This document shows, piece after piece, positions 55,425 through 64,000 of a DNA stretch of 64,000 nt. This DNA is from Mesorhizobium australicum WSM2073 (GTDB lineage Bacteria; Pseudomonadota; Alphaproteobacteria; Rhizobiales; Rhizobiaceae). Position numbers and translations under genes: made by a program. Position 1 is the first letter of the stretch, and every line of letters starts with the position of its first letter. Location of the stretch: assembly GCF_000230995.2 (NCBI RefSeq), contig NC_019973.1, forward strand, positions 4,664,001 to 4,728,000. Direction: 5' to 3'. The notes beneath the pieces are model-generated. The model was not told the DNA's origin and did no database searches. It saw only the letters and a list, made by a program, of their open reading frames with translations.

Positions 55425-55455
55425 CCGCCGGCCGGGATCAGGCCCCGGCCGGCGG
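55425..55455 (+). promoter_or_regulatory. strong hairpin between the binding-protein and ATPase genes
   Basis: CCGCCGGCCGGG (55425-55436) and CCCGGCCGGCGG (55444-55455) form a perfect 12-bp GC stem with a seven-base loop, ten bases after the binding-protein stop. No T-run follows, so it is not a classical terminator. In importer operons such stems often protect the 5' part of the mRNA and keep binding protein in excess. That role is inferred. Confidence 0.65.
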
Positions 55456-55501
55456 GGCCGCTGGCGAGAAGGCTGGCGCCAGACAATCAAGCGAGGATGC
55501 T

Positions 55502-56295
<794 letters not shown>

Positions 56296-56299
<4 letters not shown>

Positions 56300-57348
56300 G
56301 CAAGACCATGGAGCCCGATCTGCACGAGCCGTCGGCCGGCATTTCCCGCCAAGGCAGTTCCCAGAACGAGTGGAAGCACCCGTCCGATCACTGGATGCGC
56401 GGCTTCATCCTTGACAACCGCGCGTCGCTTGGCACGCTCGGCGTGTTCGTCGTCATGATGGCGGTCTTCATGATCGCCAACCCGACGGTCTTCACAACCT
56501 GGTATCTCTACAGCGCCGTGCTCACCACGCTTCCCGTGGCGCTGTTCGTGGTCGTGCCGCTGGTCTTCGTCGTCACCTGCGGCGAGATCGACCTGTCGTT
56601 TCCCGCGACGATGGGTTTTGCCTCCTGGGTCTTCGCGCTGGTGGTGCAGGCGGGCTATGATCCGTTCCTCGGCATTGCGGCGGCGCTGGTCACCGGCACG
56701 CTGCTCGGCTTCCTCGTCGGGTCGCTGGTGGTCTATGGCGGGCTGTCGTCGCTGATCGCCACGCTCGGCATGAATTTCCTGCTGCGCGGCCTGATCCAGA
56801 TCATCAATGAGGGCAGATCGACTTCGCTGACCAGCCTTGCCGACAGCTGGGCCTACAGGATCTTCTCCAGCCAGGTCCTGGGCGTTCCGGTGCAGATCTT
56901 CTGGGCCATCGCCTTCGTCGTCCTTTCGGCGATGCTCTACAACCGCCACCGCTTCGGCGCGCAGGTGAAGGTGGTCGGTGACAATCCCGACAGTGCCCAG
57001 CAGATGGGCATCGATGTCAAGCGCGTGCGGGTGAAAGTGTTCGTCTTCGTCGGCATCGGGGCCGCGATCGCCGGCACGTTCTCGGTAATGATCAACTTCA
57101 CCTGGTGGCCAACCGCCGGCGACGGTTATCTCTTGCCGGTGCTGGCCTCGGTGTTCGTCGGCGGCACGCCGACCTGGGGTGGCATCGGCACCGTGGCCGG
57201 CGGCGCGATCGGCGCCGTCACGGTGTCGTTTATCCAAACTGGCGTCGTGGCGGCTGGGCTCAGCGGCTTCTACGTCCAGTTCTTCAACGGGCTGATCATC
57301 ATCCTTTCGCTGCTTGGCCACAAATGGAATCAGGCGCGCTACCGCTGA
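56296..57348 (+). CDS. ABC sugar transporter permease (RbsC/FrcC type)
   Basis: A 350-residue inner-membrane protein with about ten helices and a hydrophilic N-terminus. VVTCGEIDLSFPATMGFASW is the permease signature near the second loop. GDNPDSAQQMGIDVKRVRVKVFVFVGIGAAIAGTF is the cytoplasmic coupling region, and ASVFVGGTPTWGGIGTVAGGAIGA is late. Its ATG overlaps the ATPase stop (ATGA). Last gene of the sugar operon. Confidence 0.93.
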
Positions 57349-57442
57349 ACCAGTCGGCCGTTCAACGGCGATTTGCCGGTCATCCGAGCCAACGATAGAC
57401 GACGGGCCGGGCGGACGACACCGCGCGGGCCCGATCGCCTAT

Positions 57443-57457
57443 TTGCGCGATGCGCAA
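57443..57457. promoter_or_regulatory. palindrome upstream of the AraC-type gene
   Basis: TTGCGC-GAT-GCGCAA is a perfect 6-bp inverted repeat, 61 bases upstream of the regulator start. AraC members usually bind direct repeats, so relevance to this gene is uncertain. Confidence 0.3.
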
Positions 57458-57518
57458 TTTCGATCAAGCTGGCCGGGCAACGAGGCGTCAGAGTGAGGAC
57501 GCCACATGCGAGGAACAC

Positions 57519-58352
57519 ATGAACCCGACCGAGAAGGCGCTATGGTTTGTCGAAAGCCACCTGCCGGAGGCTGTTACGCTCGACGACGTGGCCCAAAGCA
57601 GCGGCGTGTCGCGCTTTCATGTGACGCGCGCCTTCGGCGCCGCCACCGGCCGCTCCGTCATGGGTTACATGCGCTCGCGCCGGCTGACCGAGGCGGCGCG
57701 CAGGCTGGCCGGCGGGGCGCCCGACATCCTGTGCGTCGCGCTCGACGCCGGCTACAACTCGCATGAGGCATTCACCCGGGCCTTCCGCGACCAGTTCGGC
57801 ACCACGCCGGAACTGGTGCGCGCGCAAGGTTCGACTGAGACCCTCGACCTCGTGGAGCCCATCCTGATGGACAATTCGCTTTTGACCACACTTGAACCAC
57901 CGCGCTTCGAGACCAGCCGGCCATTCCTCATCGCCGGACTGGGCGAGCGCTACAGTTGTGAGTCCAGCGCCGGCATTCCAATGCAATGGCAGCGCTTCGC
58001 TCCCCATATCGGCCACATCCCCGGGCAAGTGGCCGGCGTTTTCTACGGCGTCTGCCTCAATGGCGACGATGCCGGCAATTTCGATTATGTCGTCGGCGTC
58101 GAGGTGCGCGACTTCGCCGATCTGCCGAAGGAGTTCCAACGGGTGCGGGTGCCGGCGCAGAGATACGCCGTTTTCACGCATCGCGAACACATCTCGACCA
58201 TCCGGCGAACGATCAATACGATCTGGAACAGCTGGCTGCCGGCATCCGGCCACGAGGTTGCCGATGCGCCGGAATTCGAGCGCTACGGGCCTGAATTCGA
58301 TGCCCACACCGGCAAGGGCGGGCTGGAGATCTGGGTGCCCGTCAAGGCATGA
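57519..58352 (+). CDS. AraC-family regulator with GyrI-like effector domain
   Basis: A 277-residue protein. The N-terminal two helix-turn-helix motifs (TLDDVAQSSGVSRFHVTRAFGAATGRSVMGYMRSRRLTEAARRL and AGYNSHEAFTRAFRDQFGTTP) are followed from about residue 120 by a GyrI/SOUL-type ligand-binding domain (FLIAGLGERYSC...YAVFTHREHISTI...). This reversed order, DNA binding first, is typical of Rob/SoxS-plus-GyrI regulators that sense small amphipathic molecules. GAGGAA precedes the ATG. It follows the sugar operon but is probably unrelated to it. Confidence 0.9.
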   Translation: MNPTEKALWFVESHLPEAVTLDDVAQSSGVSRFHVTRAFGAATGRSVMGYMRSRRLTEAARRLAGGAPDILCVALDAGYNSHEAFTRAFRDQFGTTPELVRAQGSTETLDLVEPILMDNSLLTTLEPPRFETSRPFLIAGLGERYSCESSAGIPMQWQRFAPHIGHIPGQVAGVFYGVCLNGDDAGNFDYVVGVEVRDFADLPKEFQRVRVPAQRYAVFTHREHISTIRRTINTIWNSWLPASGHEVADAPEFERYGPEFDAHTGKGGLEIWVPVKA

Positions 58353-58359
58353 CGCGCTG

Positions 58360-59310
58360 CTACAGCTCCAGTTCCCAGTTCTGGCCGACCAGATCCTTGC
58401 CGAAGGAATGGTGAGGCTCTTCCTCGATCAGCCTGAAACCGGCCGCCTGGTAGATGTGCCGGGCGGCGGTCAGAATATCGTTGGTCCATAGGGTCAGCGT
58501 CCTGTACCCCCTGGCGCGGGCAAAGCCGATGCATTCCTCGACCAGGCGCTTGCCGATGCCGAGGCCCCGCGCCGAAGGTTCGACATAGAGCAGCCTGAGC
58601 TTGGCCACCTGATCCGACTTGCGCACGACGAAGACCGAGCCGACGACCTCGCCTTCGCGCTCGGCGATCCAGCCGCGCTCCCATTTCGGCTCGTAGGATT
58701 TTACGAACGCCGCGAGGATTTCGGCGACCAGCGCCTCATAGGTTTCGTCCCAGCCATAATCCTGCGCGTAGAGCATGCCTTGCCGGCGGATGATCCAGCC
58801 GATGTCGCCGACCTGCAGCGGCCGCAGCAGATAAGGGATTTTGGGCTCGGCATCGTCATCCAGCAGACGCTGCACCGTGCGCATGGACTTGACCAGACGC
58901 TCCTGTTCCGACGCAGGCAGACGATCGAGCAGCGCCGCGACCTGATCGTGCGAACCCTTGTTCAGCGGCGCGAAGGCGTTCCTGCCCGCCGGCGTCAGCG
59001 CGATCGACGATTGCCGAGCGTCCGAAGCCAGCGTGGCCCTGGAGATGAGGTGAAGGCGCTCGAACTTCTTCAGCAAACGGCTGACATAGCCGGCGTCGAG
59101 ACCGAGATCGCGCCCGAGATCGGTCGCGGTCAGTCCGTCACGATGCGCCAGTTCGTAGAGCACGCGTGCCTCGGTCAGCGAGAAGGCGCTCTTCAGCAGC
59201 CCTTCATCGAGCAGTCCGATCTGGCGGGTGTAGAAGCGGTTGAACGCCCGCACCGCATCGATCAGGCCCTTGTTGGGCGCAGCCTTGTCTGGCTGATGGT
59301 GGATTGTCAT
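58360..59310 (-). CDS. MarR-GNAT fusion: winged-helix regulator with acetyltransferase domain
   Basis: A 316-residue protein. Residues about 10-150 are a MarR domain (LTATDLGRDLGLDAGYVSRLLKKFERLHLI). Residues about 155-316 are a GNAT domain with AKLRLLYVEPSARGLGIGKRLVEECI, whose RGLGIG motif binds acetyl-CoA. The start at 59310 is eight bases after AGGAG, better than the ATG at 59319, which directly abuts it. It converges on the AraC gene with 7 bp between stops. Substrate and role are unknown; the fusion could couple sensing to acetylation. Confidence 0.88.
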   Translation of the reverse strand: MTIHHQPDKAAPNKGLIDAVRAFNRFYTRQIGLLDEGLLKSAFSLTEARVLYELAHRDGLTATDLGRDLGLDAGYVSRLLKKFERLHLISRATLASDARQSSIALTPAGRNAFAPLNKGSHDQVAALLDRLPASEQERLVKSMRTVQRLLDDDAEPKIPYLLRPLQVGDIGWIIRRQGMLYAQDYGWDETYEALVAEILAAFVKSYEPKWERGWIAEREGEVVGSVFVVRKSDQVAKLRLLYVEPSARGLGIGKRLVEECIGFARARGYRTLTLWTNDILTAARHIYQAAGFRLIEEEPHHSFGKDLVGQNWELEL

Positions 59311-59348
59311 GCGAGTCATCTCCTGCTGGCACAGGATCGATCATTTAC

Positions 59349-59361
59349 TTGACGGAGTCAA
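59349..59361. promoter_or_regulatory. candidate operator of the MarR-GNAT gene
   Basis: TTGAC-GGA-GTCAA is a perfect 5-bp-armed palindrome 39 bases upstream of the ATG, similar to known MarR-type sites built on TTGAC half-sites. It lies in the 76-bp gap upstream of the gene. It probably mediates autoregulation. Confidence 0.5.
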
Positions 59362-59386
59362 CTATTAGGGAAGGCGCCCGAGATGC

Positions 59387-60532
59387 TTACATCATCGGCA
59401 ACACCGGCCAGCGGTCGACGATCCTGCCACCGGAAAGCACCGCGATCGGTCCGAAGTGCTGCAGCACGGCCTCGCTCTGCGTGGGCCGCAGGAACGCATA
59501 GTCACCGGGCCTGACGACGGCCTGGGCGGGCAGACCCATGAATTGCTGGTTGGAAGACAGGCCAAGCAGGCCGTTTCTCGTCATGCGTTCGGGAAACACC
59601 GGTTCGGCCATCCACTTGCCGCCATAGAGATAGCAGCCCTTGCGCGGAAACCGGCCCAGCGCCTGCAGCAGGCGCGAGACCGCCGGCGGGCCAGGTAGCA
59701 TCGGCTCGACCACTTTCAGGATTGGCGTCGCGATGAAGGCCGCCGGCTGGAAGCCATCAAGGCCGGGCGTGTCGAAATCGACGGGCAGCACGAAGGCCGA
59801 GCCCATCGAAACTTCATTGGCAATGCCGCCATGATGAAGCAGCGCGGTCTTGCTGCCGCCAATGTTCAGGATATGGCGCTGGTCGGCGCCGAGGCGCGCG
59901 ACGAAAGCGGCGGCCTGTTCGGAGGCTTGCGCCAACGCCTTGGCCGGTCCACCGAACAGGCCGGGTATGTGCGGCGCATGCGCCTCATAGGCCATGACGC
60001 CTTCGCAGCGCAGCCCTTTGTGGGTGGGCAGCGCATTCAGCGCCCGCGACAGGGCCGCCGGTTCGGCAAAGCCGCCGCGGTGCAGTCCGACATCGATTTC
60101 GAAAGCGATGCGCAATTCGGCGCCGAGTTCGTCGGCGAGCCCGCCATATTCCGCCAGCCTCTCCTGGGTGTCGATCAGCCAGCAGACGCGCGACCAGACT
60201 GCATCGCCCCTAGAAAGCGCCGCCCTTGCCGCACCAACCGGCATCGGTTTGCCATACAGCAGATCCGCATCCGGAAACGCCCTCAGCACCGCCTCGGTGA
60301 TCGGCGGATGGAAGGTCATGAGGCGGTGGGTTCCAAGCGCCTTGCCGATATGGGAGAGCAGCGGCAGGCAAGCGAGCGACTTGTCGACCAAACGGACGGC
60401 AAGACTGGGGTCAAGCCGCTTCTTCACCAGGGCAATGTTGCCATCCAGCCGATCGAGGTCGAGCAGCAGGCAGGGTTGGAAAATGTCCGCCTCTCTCAGC
60501 GCATCCGAAAGCGTGGCGAAATACGCCTTCAT
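59387..60532 (-). CDS. DSD1/alanine-racemase-domain PLP enzyme (D-threonine aldolase-like)
   Basis: A 381-residue protein with an N-terminal PLP barrel: LVDKSLACLPLL has the PLP lysine at about residue 51, and AFEIDVGLHRGGF and ILNIGGSKTALLHHG follow. A C-terminal beta domain follows. The family includes D-threonine aldolase, D-serine dehydratase-like and related enzymes, which are hard to separate by sequence. The start overlaps the FAD-oxidase stop (ATGA), so it belongs to the MFS/oxidase operon. It probably acts on a D-amino acid or hydroxy-amino acid. Confidence 0.8.
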   Translation of the reverse strand: MKAYFATLSDALREADIFQPCLLLDLDRLDGNIALVKKRLDPSLAVRLVDKSLACLPLLSHIGKALGTHRLMTFHPPITEAVLRAFPDADLLYGKPMPVGAARAALSRGDAVWSRVCWLIDTQERLAEYGGLADELGAELRIAFEIDVGLHRGGFAEPAALSRALNALPTHKGLRCEGVMAYEAHAPHIPGLFGGPAKALAQASEQAAAFVARLGADQRHILNIGGSKTALLHHGGIANEVSMGSAFVLPVDFDTPGLDGFQPAAFIATPILKVVEPMLPGPPAVSRLLQALGRFPRKGCYLYGGKWMAEPVFPERMTRNGLLGLSSNQQFMGLPAQAVVRPGDYAFLRPTQSEAVLQHFGPIAVLSGGRIVDRWPVLPMM

Positions 60533-61830
60533 GGCTGGATGCCGAAAGAACTGGGTTCGATGCCGAACAGGTCGGCCATATAGGGTGAGACGAAGCGGTT
60601 TTGCGGATCGATGTCGCGGCGCACCGCCATCGCATCGTCCCAGCGCGGATAGAGCTTTTTCAGGTCGGCCGCTTTCAGGCTGTGCATCTTGCCCCAGTGC
60701 GGCCTGCCGCCATATCCGCGGAAGATCGGCTCGGCCGCGCGCATGAACGGCAACGGATCGTTCGCTGCGTCATGGTGGATGGCGATGGAACAGGTGAGCC
60801 TTTTGTGGAAAGGCGAGAGCCAGAATTCGTCCGATGCCACCGACCGCACTTCCATCGGAAAATAAACTTCCGGAAAATGCTTCTCGGTCAGTTCGATGAT
60901 CTCGGCCAGCGCCTTCGGCCCCTCCTCGAACGGAAGGTGATATTCCATCTCGTTGAACCTGGTCTGCCGGTCGCTGACATAGACGTTGAGCCAGTCCTGC
61001 ACGTAATCCTCGGCCGGCACCTTGGCGACCGCGCCCAGGATCAGCCTGCGGCGCAGCGACGGCAGCCAGGCAAGCCCGGTGCGCAGGCGGCGCAGCGTGC
61101 GCAGCGAGCCCTCGTCATCGTCGGTCGGGCGCGGGGTGGTCGCCTCGGTGCTGAAGTCGCTGGCGATGAACTGCGCGTAGCCTGAAAATGGGATGTAGTA
61201 GAATTCGGCCGACCGGTGCTCGCTCATCATCGTTTCGAAATCGCGCAGCATGTCGGCTATCGGCAGCACCCATTTGCGGCGCCGCAGCCGGTAGGTCGCG
61301 ATGTTGTTCAACGTCACTTCGCTGAGCACACCGAAGGCGCCAAGCGCAACGCCGATCGCATGGATCGTTTCCTGATCCCCTTCCCGCTTGAAGTCGCGGA
61401 CCTTGCCAAGCCCGTCGACGATCTGCACCGTTTCCAGCTGTGTGTGATACGCGCCCAGCGTAGGCCCTGAGCCATGGGTGGCCGTGCCCAGCGCGCCGCC
61501 AATCGCCTGGCGGTCGATGTCGCCCATATTGGGCAGGCCCTGGCCGATGCCTTGCAGCATGTGCATGAGCGGACCAAGCCGCGTCCCTGCCCGCACACGC
61601 GCCTGATGTTTTTTCGCGTCATGCGCGACCAGCCCTTCCAGCTTCTCCAGCGACAGGATGGTGCCTTGGGACTTCACCAATGGCGTGAAGGAGTGACCGG
61701 CGCCGACGACGCGGACCGGGCCGGGTGCGGTGCGAATGAGATCGCCGAGTTCGCCGGCATCTGCCGGACTGGCAAGCAGCCGCGGCTCGGCGGTGACAAA
61801 GCCGGACCAGTTGCTCCAGCTGTTCGACAT
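60529..61830 (-). CDS. FAD-dependent sugar-lactone/alditol oxidase-like oxidoreductase
   Basis: A 433-residue VAO/PCMH-fold flavoprotein of the D-arabinono-1,4-lactone/L-gulonolactone oxidase group. The FAD-binding loop VVGAGHSFTPLV has H46 at the position used for covalent FAD. GGALGTATHGSGPTLGAYHTQLE is the second FAD contact and RPHWGKMHSL the family HWGK motif. The start at 61830 has no strong ribosome site and lies five bases after the MFS stop, so it may be translated by coupling. Substrate unknown; a sugar lactone or alditol is plausible. Confidence 0.85.
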   Translation of the reverse strand: MSNSWSNWSGFVTAEPRLLASPADAGELGDLIRTAPGPVRVVGAGHSFTPLVKSQGTILSLEKLEGLVAHDAKKHQARVRAGTRLGPLMHMLQGIGQGLPNMGDIDRQAIGGALGTATHGSGPTLGAYHTQLETVQIVDGLGKVRDFKREGDQETIHAIGVALGAFGVLSEVTLNNIATYRLRRRKWVLPIADMLRDFETMMSEHRSAEFYYIPFSGYAQFIASDFSTEATTPRPTDDDEGSLRTLRRLRTGLAWLPSLRRRLILGAVAKVPAEDYVQDWLNVYVSDRQTRFNEMEYHLPFEEGPKALAEIIELTEKHFPEVYFPMEVRSVASDEFWLSPFHKRLTCSIAIHHDAANDPLPFMRAAEPIFRGYGGRPHWGKMHSLKAADLKKLYPRWDDAMAVRRDIDPQNRFVSPYMADLFGIEPSSFGIQP

Positions 61831-61835
61831 GGGGC

Positions 61836-63023
61836 TCACGCAATCGCGCGGCGACGCCGCGCCGCCAGGACAAACAGGCCGAGCAACGCCACGCTGGCGA
61901 CAGCACTTGCGGCGGCGAACTCGGGAACCGGGCGAAACTCCTTGCCGTCGATGAGCAGCGACGCCGCGACCGGTCCGATCGCCAGGCCGAAAAGCTGGGC
62001 GGCCGGCACCAGCAGCACGGCGGTGCGGGTCTCGTCGGCGGTGATCGCCAGCCGGATCTGGTAGGGCACGATGAACAGCAGGATAAAACCCATGATCAGG
62101 GCGACGACCCAGAACATCGTGAGGCCGGGCCCGCTGGCAAGCACGAGCGAGGCGACAAGCGCGGCGAGGCCGATCGCCGCGATGGCAAGGCGATAGTCGA
62201 TGCGCGCCTCGAACACGGTCGCCGTCATCGCGCCCAGCACCTGCGCCGCGAGGCTGGCCGAGACGATCAGCCCGACGGTGCGGCCGTCGATGCCGAATTG
62301 GGCGCCAAGCGGCTCCAGAAAGGCCCATACGGCGCCGAAGAACATGAAGTAGCAGAAGACCGACAACAGCGCGGTGATCGAGGGAACCGTCAGCACATTG
62401 GCGAGGTTTTCGTCCTTCGGCAGATCGGCATAATCGGCAGGGACAGCAAAGGCGACCACCAGCGACGCGACGCAGACGACGGCAAGAACGAGGAAGCCGC
62501 CAGCCGACCCGGCGGCTGGAATGACATAGAGCGCCAGCACCAGGGCAAGTGCGCATTGCGCCAGGGTCTGCATGGTGACGAAATAGCCGCCGATGCGTTC
62601 GGCGCGCCGCGAACGGGCAATCAGTTCGGTGGCGACCGCGACAAGGCCGCCTTCGGCAAGGCCGGCCAGCGCGCGGGCCGCCATCAGCGTGTGGGCGCCG
62701 GCGGCATAGGCGGTCCACACATTGGCCAGCGCCAAGAGCAGCAGGAGGACGGCACTTTTCCAGCGCATGTTGTGGGCGGAAAGCAGCATCGCGACGATCG
62801 CCGAACCAATCGCGATGGCGATCATCTCGGCGGTGGCGACCAACGCCAGTTCGTCGCCGCTGACATGGCCCTCGGTATAGAGGGCGCCGAGCAGGACGGG
62901 CTGCAGACCGAGAATGAGCAGGCCGACCGACCCGATCCACAGGGCCGAGGCGAGCTGCCCGCCGCTGGGATTGCCGACCAGCCAGTCGCCTTCGCCCTGA
63001 AGATCAGCGCTTGTCGAAGCCAT
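61836..63023 (-). CDS. MFS transporter
   Basis: A 395-residue inner-membrane protein with about 12 predicted helices. The AARALAGLAEGGLVAVATELIARSRRAERIGGYFV region corresponds to the conserved helix 4-5 motif, and the two halves are separated near residue 190. GGGAGG precedes the ATG at 63023. It is first in a three-gene operon with an FAD oxidase and a DSD1-like PLP enzyme, so it is probably a substrate uptake or product exporter. The TetR gene is divergent. Confidence 0.9.
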   Translation of the reverse strand: MASTSADLQGEGDWLVGNPSGGQLASALWIGSVGLLILGLQPVLLGALYTEGHVSGDELALVATAEMIAIAIGSAIVAMLLSAHNMRWKSAVLLLLLALANVWTAYAAGAHTLMAARALAGLAEGGLVAVATELIARSRRAERIGGYFVTMQTLAQCALALVLALYVIPAAGSAGGFLVLAVVCVASLVVAFAVPADYADLPKDENLANVLTVPSITALLSVFCYFMFFGAVWAFLEPLGAQFGIDGRTVGLIVSASLAAQVLGAMTATVFEARIDYRLAIAAIGLAALVASLVLASGPGLTMFWVVALIMGFILLFIVPYQIRLAITADETRTAVLLVPAAQLFGLAIGPVAASLLIDGKEFRPVPEFAAASAVASVALLGLFVLAARRRRAIA

Positions 63024-63059
63024 AGGCGCCTCCCAACGTCCTTGCCGCACGGCAAAAAA

Positions 63060-63076
63060 GCTGACAGTCTGTCAGC
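63060..63076. promoter_or_regulatory. TetR-type operator between the MFS operon and tetR gene
   Basis: GCTGACA-GTC-TGTCAGC is a perfect inverted repeat with 7-bp arms, 37 bases upstream of the MFS start and 72 bases before the divergent tetR start. Size and symmetry match operators bound by TetR-family dimers. It sits where the MFS operon promoter should be. Confidence 0.65.
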
Positions 63077-63147
63077 ATTCCAGAAACTGATACTTGATCA
63101 TATTTCTTGTCAACCGGAATTTGGGAACTCGTGCGAAAGATCGGTGC

Positions 63148-63774
63148 ATGACGCAAGCCAGTCGAACGATCACCGAGCCCAGGCGCAGGCCCAAGCAGGA
63201 GCGCAGCCGCGAGCGCATCGACGCCATCCTGTCGACCACCATGCGGCTGATCGGCGAGAAAGGCATCGACGCCGTCACCATGAAGGAGGTCGGCATGCTG
63301 GCGGGCGGGCCGATCGCCACCGTCTACCACTACTTCCCCAACAAGTCGGCGATCCTGGCGATGCTCTATGAGCGGTTCTCGGAGGTCAGCCGTGCCAGGT
63401 TGGCGGCGATCGTCGCCGATGTCCGCGAAGCCAAGGACGTCATCGCCGCGTCCGATCGGCTGCTTGACGACTACCTCAGCCGGGTCGCCGGCGATCCGGC
63501 CATCCAGGATCTGCAGAACGCCATCCAGGCCGACAAGGCGCTGAAGAATCTCGACATCGCCGAAACCCGGCATCAAGCCAAGATGTTCTGCGACCACGTC
63601 ATCGCCTTGCTCGAGCCGGAAAAGCACGAGCAGTTCGAACGCATGGTTCTGCTGATCTTCCAGCTCGCCGGCGGCGTTGTGCGCCTGGCGCTTGCGCAAG
63701 GCGAAGTGGAAAGCCGCCGGACCATCGAGGATTACCGATCGATCATCCACACCCAGTTGCGGCTGTTTCTTTAG
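63148..63774 (+). CDS. TetR-family transcriptional regulator
   Basis: A 208-residue repressor. The N-terminal RSRERIDAILSTTMRLIGEKGIDAVTMKEVGMLAGGPIATVYHYFPNKSAILAMLYE is the TetR helix-turn-helix; the remaining helices form the ligand pocket. An in-frame start at 63094 adds a hydrophobic leader with no ribosome site, so 63148 is preferred. It is divergent from the MFS-oxidase-DSD1 operon, with a 17-base palindrome between, and most likely represses that operon until its substrate appears. Confidence 0.93.
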   Translation: MTQASRTITEPRRRPKQERSRERIDAILSTTMRLIGEKGIDAVTMKEVGMLAGGPIATVYHYFPNKSAILAMLYERFSEVSRARLAAIVADVREAKDVIAASDRLLDDYLSRVAGDPAIQDLQNAIQADKALKNLDIAETRHQAKMFCDHVIALLEPEKHEQFERMVLLIFQLAGGVVRLALAQGEVESRRTIEDYRSIIHTQLRLFL

Positions 63775-63792
63775 CGACCGGCAACCGGGGGC

Positions 63793-64000
63793 CTATCTCG
63801 CCCGGCGGATGAGGCCTTCGAAACCATCGGCCAGGTCGGAAGCGCCGGCCGCGAACATCTTCACCAGGTTCTGCGGGCGGCCGGGCGTCTTGTTGGCATC
63901 GAGGAGAACAGCCCTGCCCTCATGCATGACGAAATCGAATTTCCCATAGTCGAAGCCGAGTTCACGCCGCCGTTCGCGCAGTTCGTCGGGAACAGCGGCG
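63793..64000 (-). CDS. ATP-grasp-like protein, C-terminal fragment
   Basis: Reading the minus strand from the window edge gives an open frame ending at TAG (63793-63795). It includes ELGFDYGKFDFVMHEGRAVL and then LLDANKTPGRPQNLVKMFAA. The DYGKFDFV...LLDANKTPG pattern resembles the metal-binding end of ATP-grasp ligases. About 68 residues are visible. It converges on the tetR gene with 18 bp between stops. The rest of the gene is outside, so function cannot be stated. Confidence 0.6.
   Translation of the reverse strand, partial: AAVPDELRERRRELGFDYGKFDFVMHEGRAVLLDANKTPGRPQNLVKMFAAGASDLADGFEGLIRRAR

Overview
This window is GC-rich chromosomal DNA from an alphaproteobacterium of the Rhizobiales, most like Mesorhizobium or a close Phyllobacteriaceae relative. 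That placement is inferred from gene content and order read by eye: pmbA-cysQ-DUF4170-DUF374 acyltransferase-kdtA-lpxK, DUF2093, EF-P beside epmA, a paired M16 protease operon, and rsmD beside an arginine-rich pseudouridine synthase. No species can be named. I see no rRNA, tRNA, CRISPR array, insertion sequence or prophage. The first and last genes are cut by the window edges.

Layout. 1-1900: the end of an EAL phosphodiesterase, a broken polysaccharide deacetylase, and a divergent MarR regulator/membrane protein pair. 1990-13240: a catabolic region that looks built for N-methylated (betaine-type) compounds. It has a four-gene minus-strand operon (MttB-like methyltransferase, Tat-exported family 5 binding protein, Fe-S/FAD old-yellow-enzyme dehydrogenase, HpbD-like betaine epimerase) facing a LysR regulator. 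A second old-yellow-enzyme dehydrogenase lies beyond queF and two small secreted paralogues. 13280-18000: mutL, a secreted protein, and a DMT exporter with a divergent LysR. 18060-24700: a tail-anchored protein, DUF2093, and the lipid A/Kdo block. 24880-34730: a VOC protein, epmA/efp, patatin, two M16 proteases, rsmD, a pseudouridine synthase, tadA and a lipoprotein. 34936-41640: ileS, a MipA-like outer membrane protein, an HdeD-like protein, ribF and a HAD hydrolase. 41890-47540: two TadE/TadG-like surface proteins, a LysE exporter, a DUF2189 membrane protein and a CAP-domain lipoprotein. 47587-51079: a marR-emrA-emrB efflux operon. 51170-57348: a LacI-controlled sugar uptake and oxidation operon of unknown substrate. 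57519-63774: AraC-GyrI and MarR-GNAT regulators, then a TetR-controlled operon of an MFS transporter, an FAD sugar-lactone-oxidase-like enzyme and a DSD1-like PLP enzyme. The window ends in a partial ATP-grasp-like gene.

Main points of interest. (1) The betaine-type demethylation cluster puts a non-pyrrolysine MttB homologue next to flavin demethylases, with no corrinoid protein visible. (2) The 305-base emrA-emrB gap holds a perfect 15-bp inverted repeat enclosing a 7-bp hairpin. (3) Several regulator genes have clear palindromic operators, including one lying across its own LysR start codon and a central-CG palindrome next to a promoter in the LacI system. (4) A rhizobial-type palindrome forms part of the N-terminal coding sequence of an M16 protease. 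(5) The MFS/FAD-oxidase/DSD1 operon and the LacI sugar operon both look like pathways with unassigned substrates.
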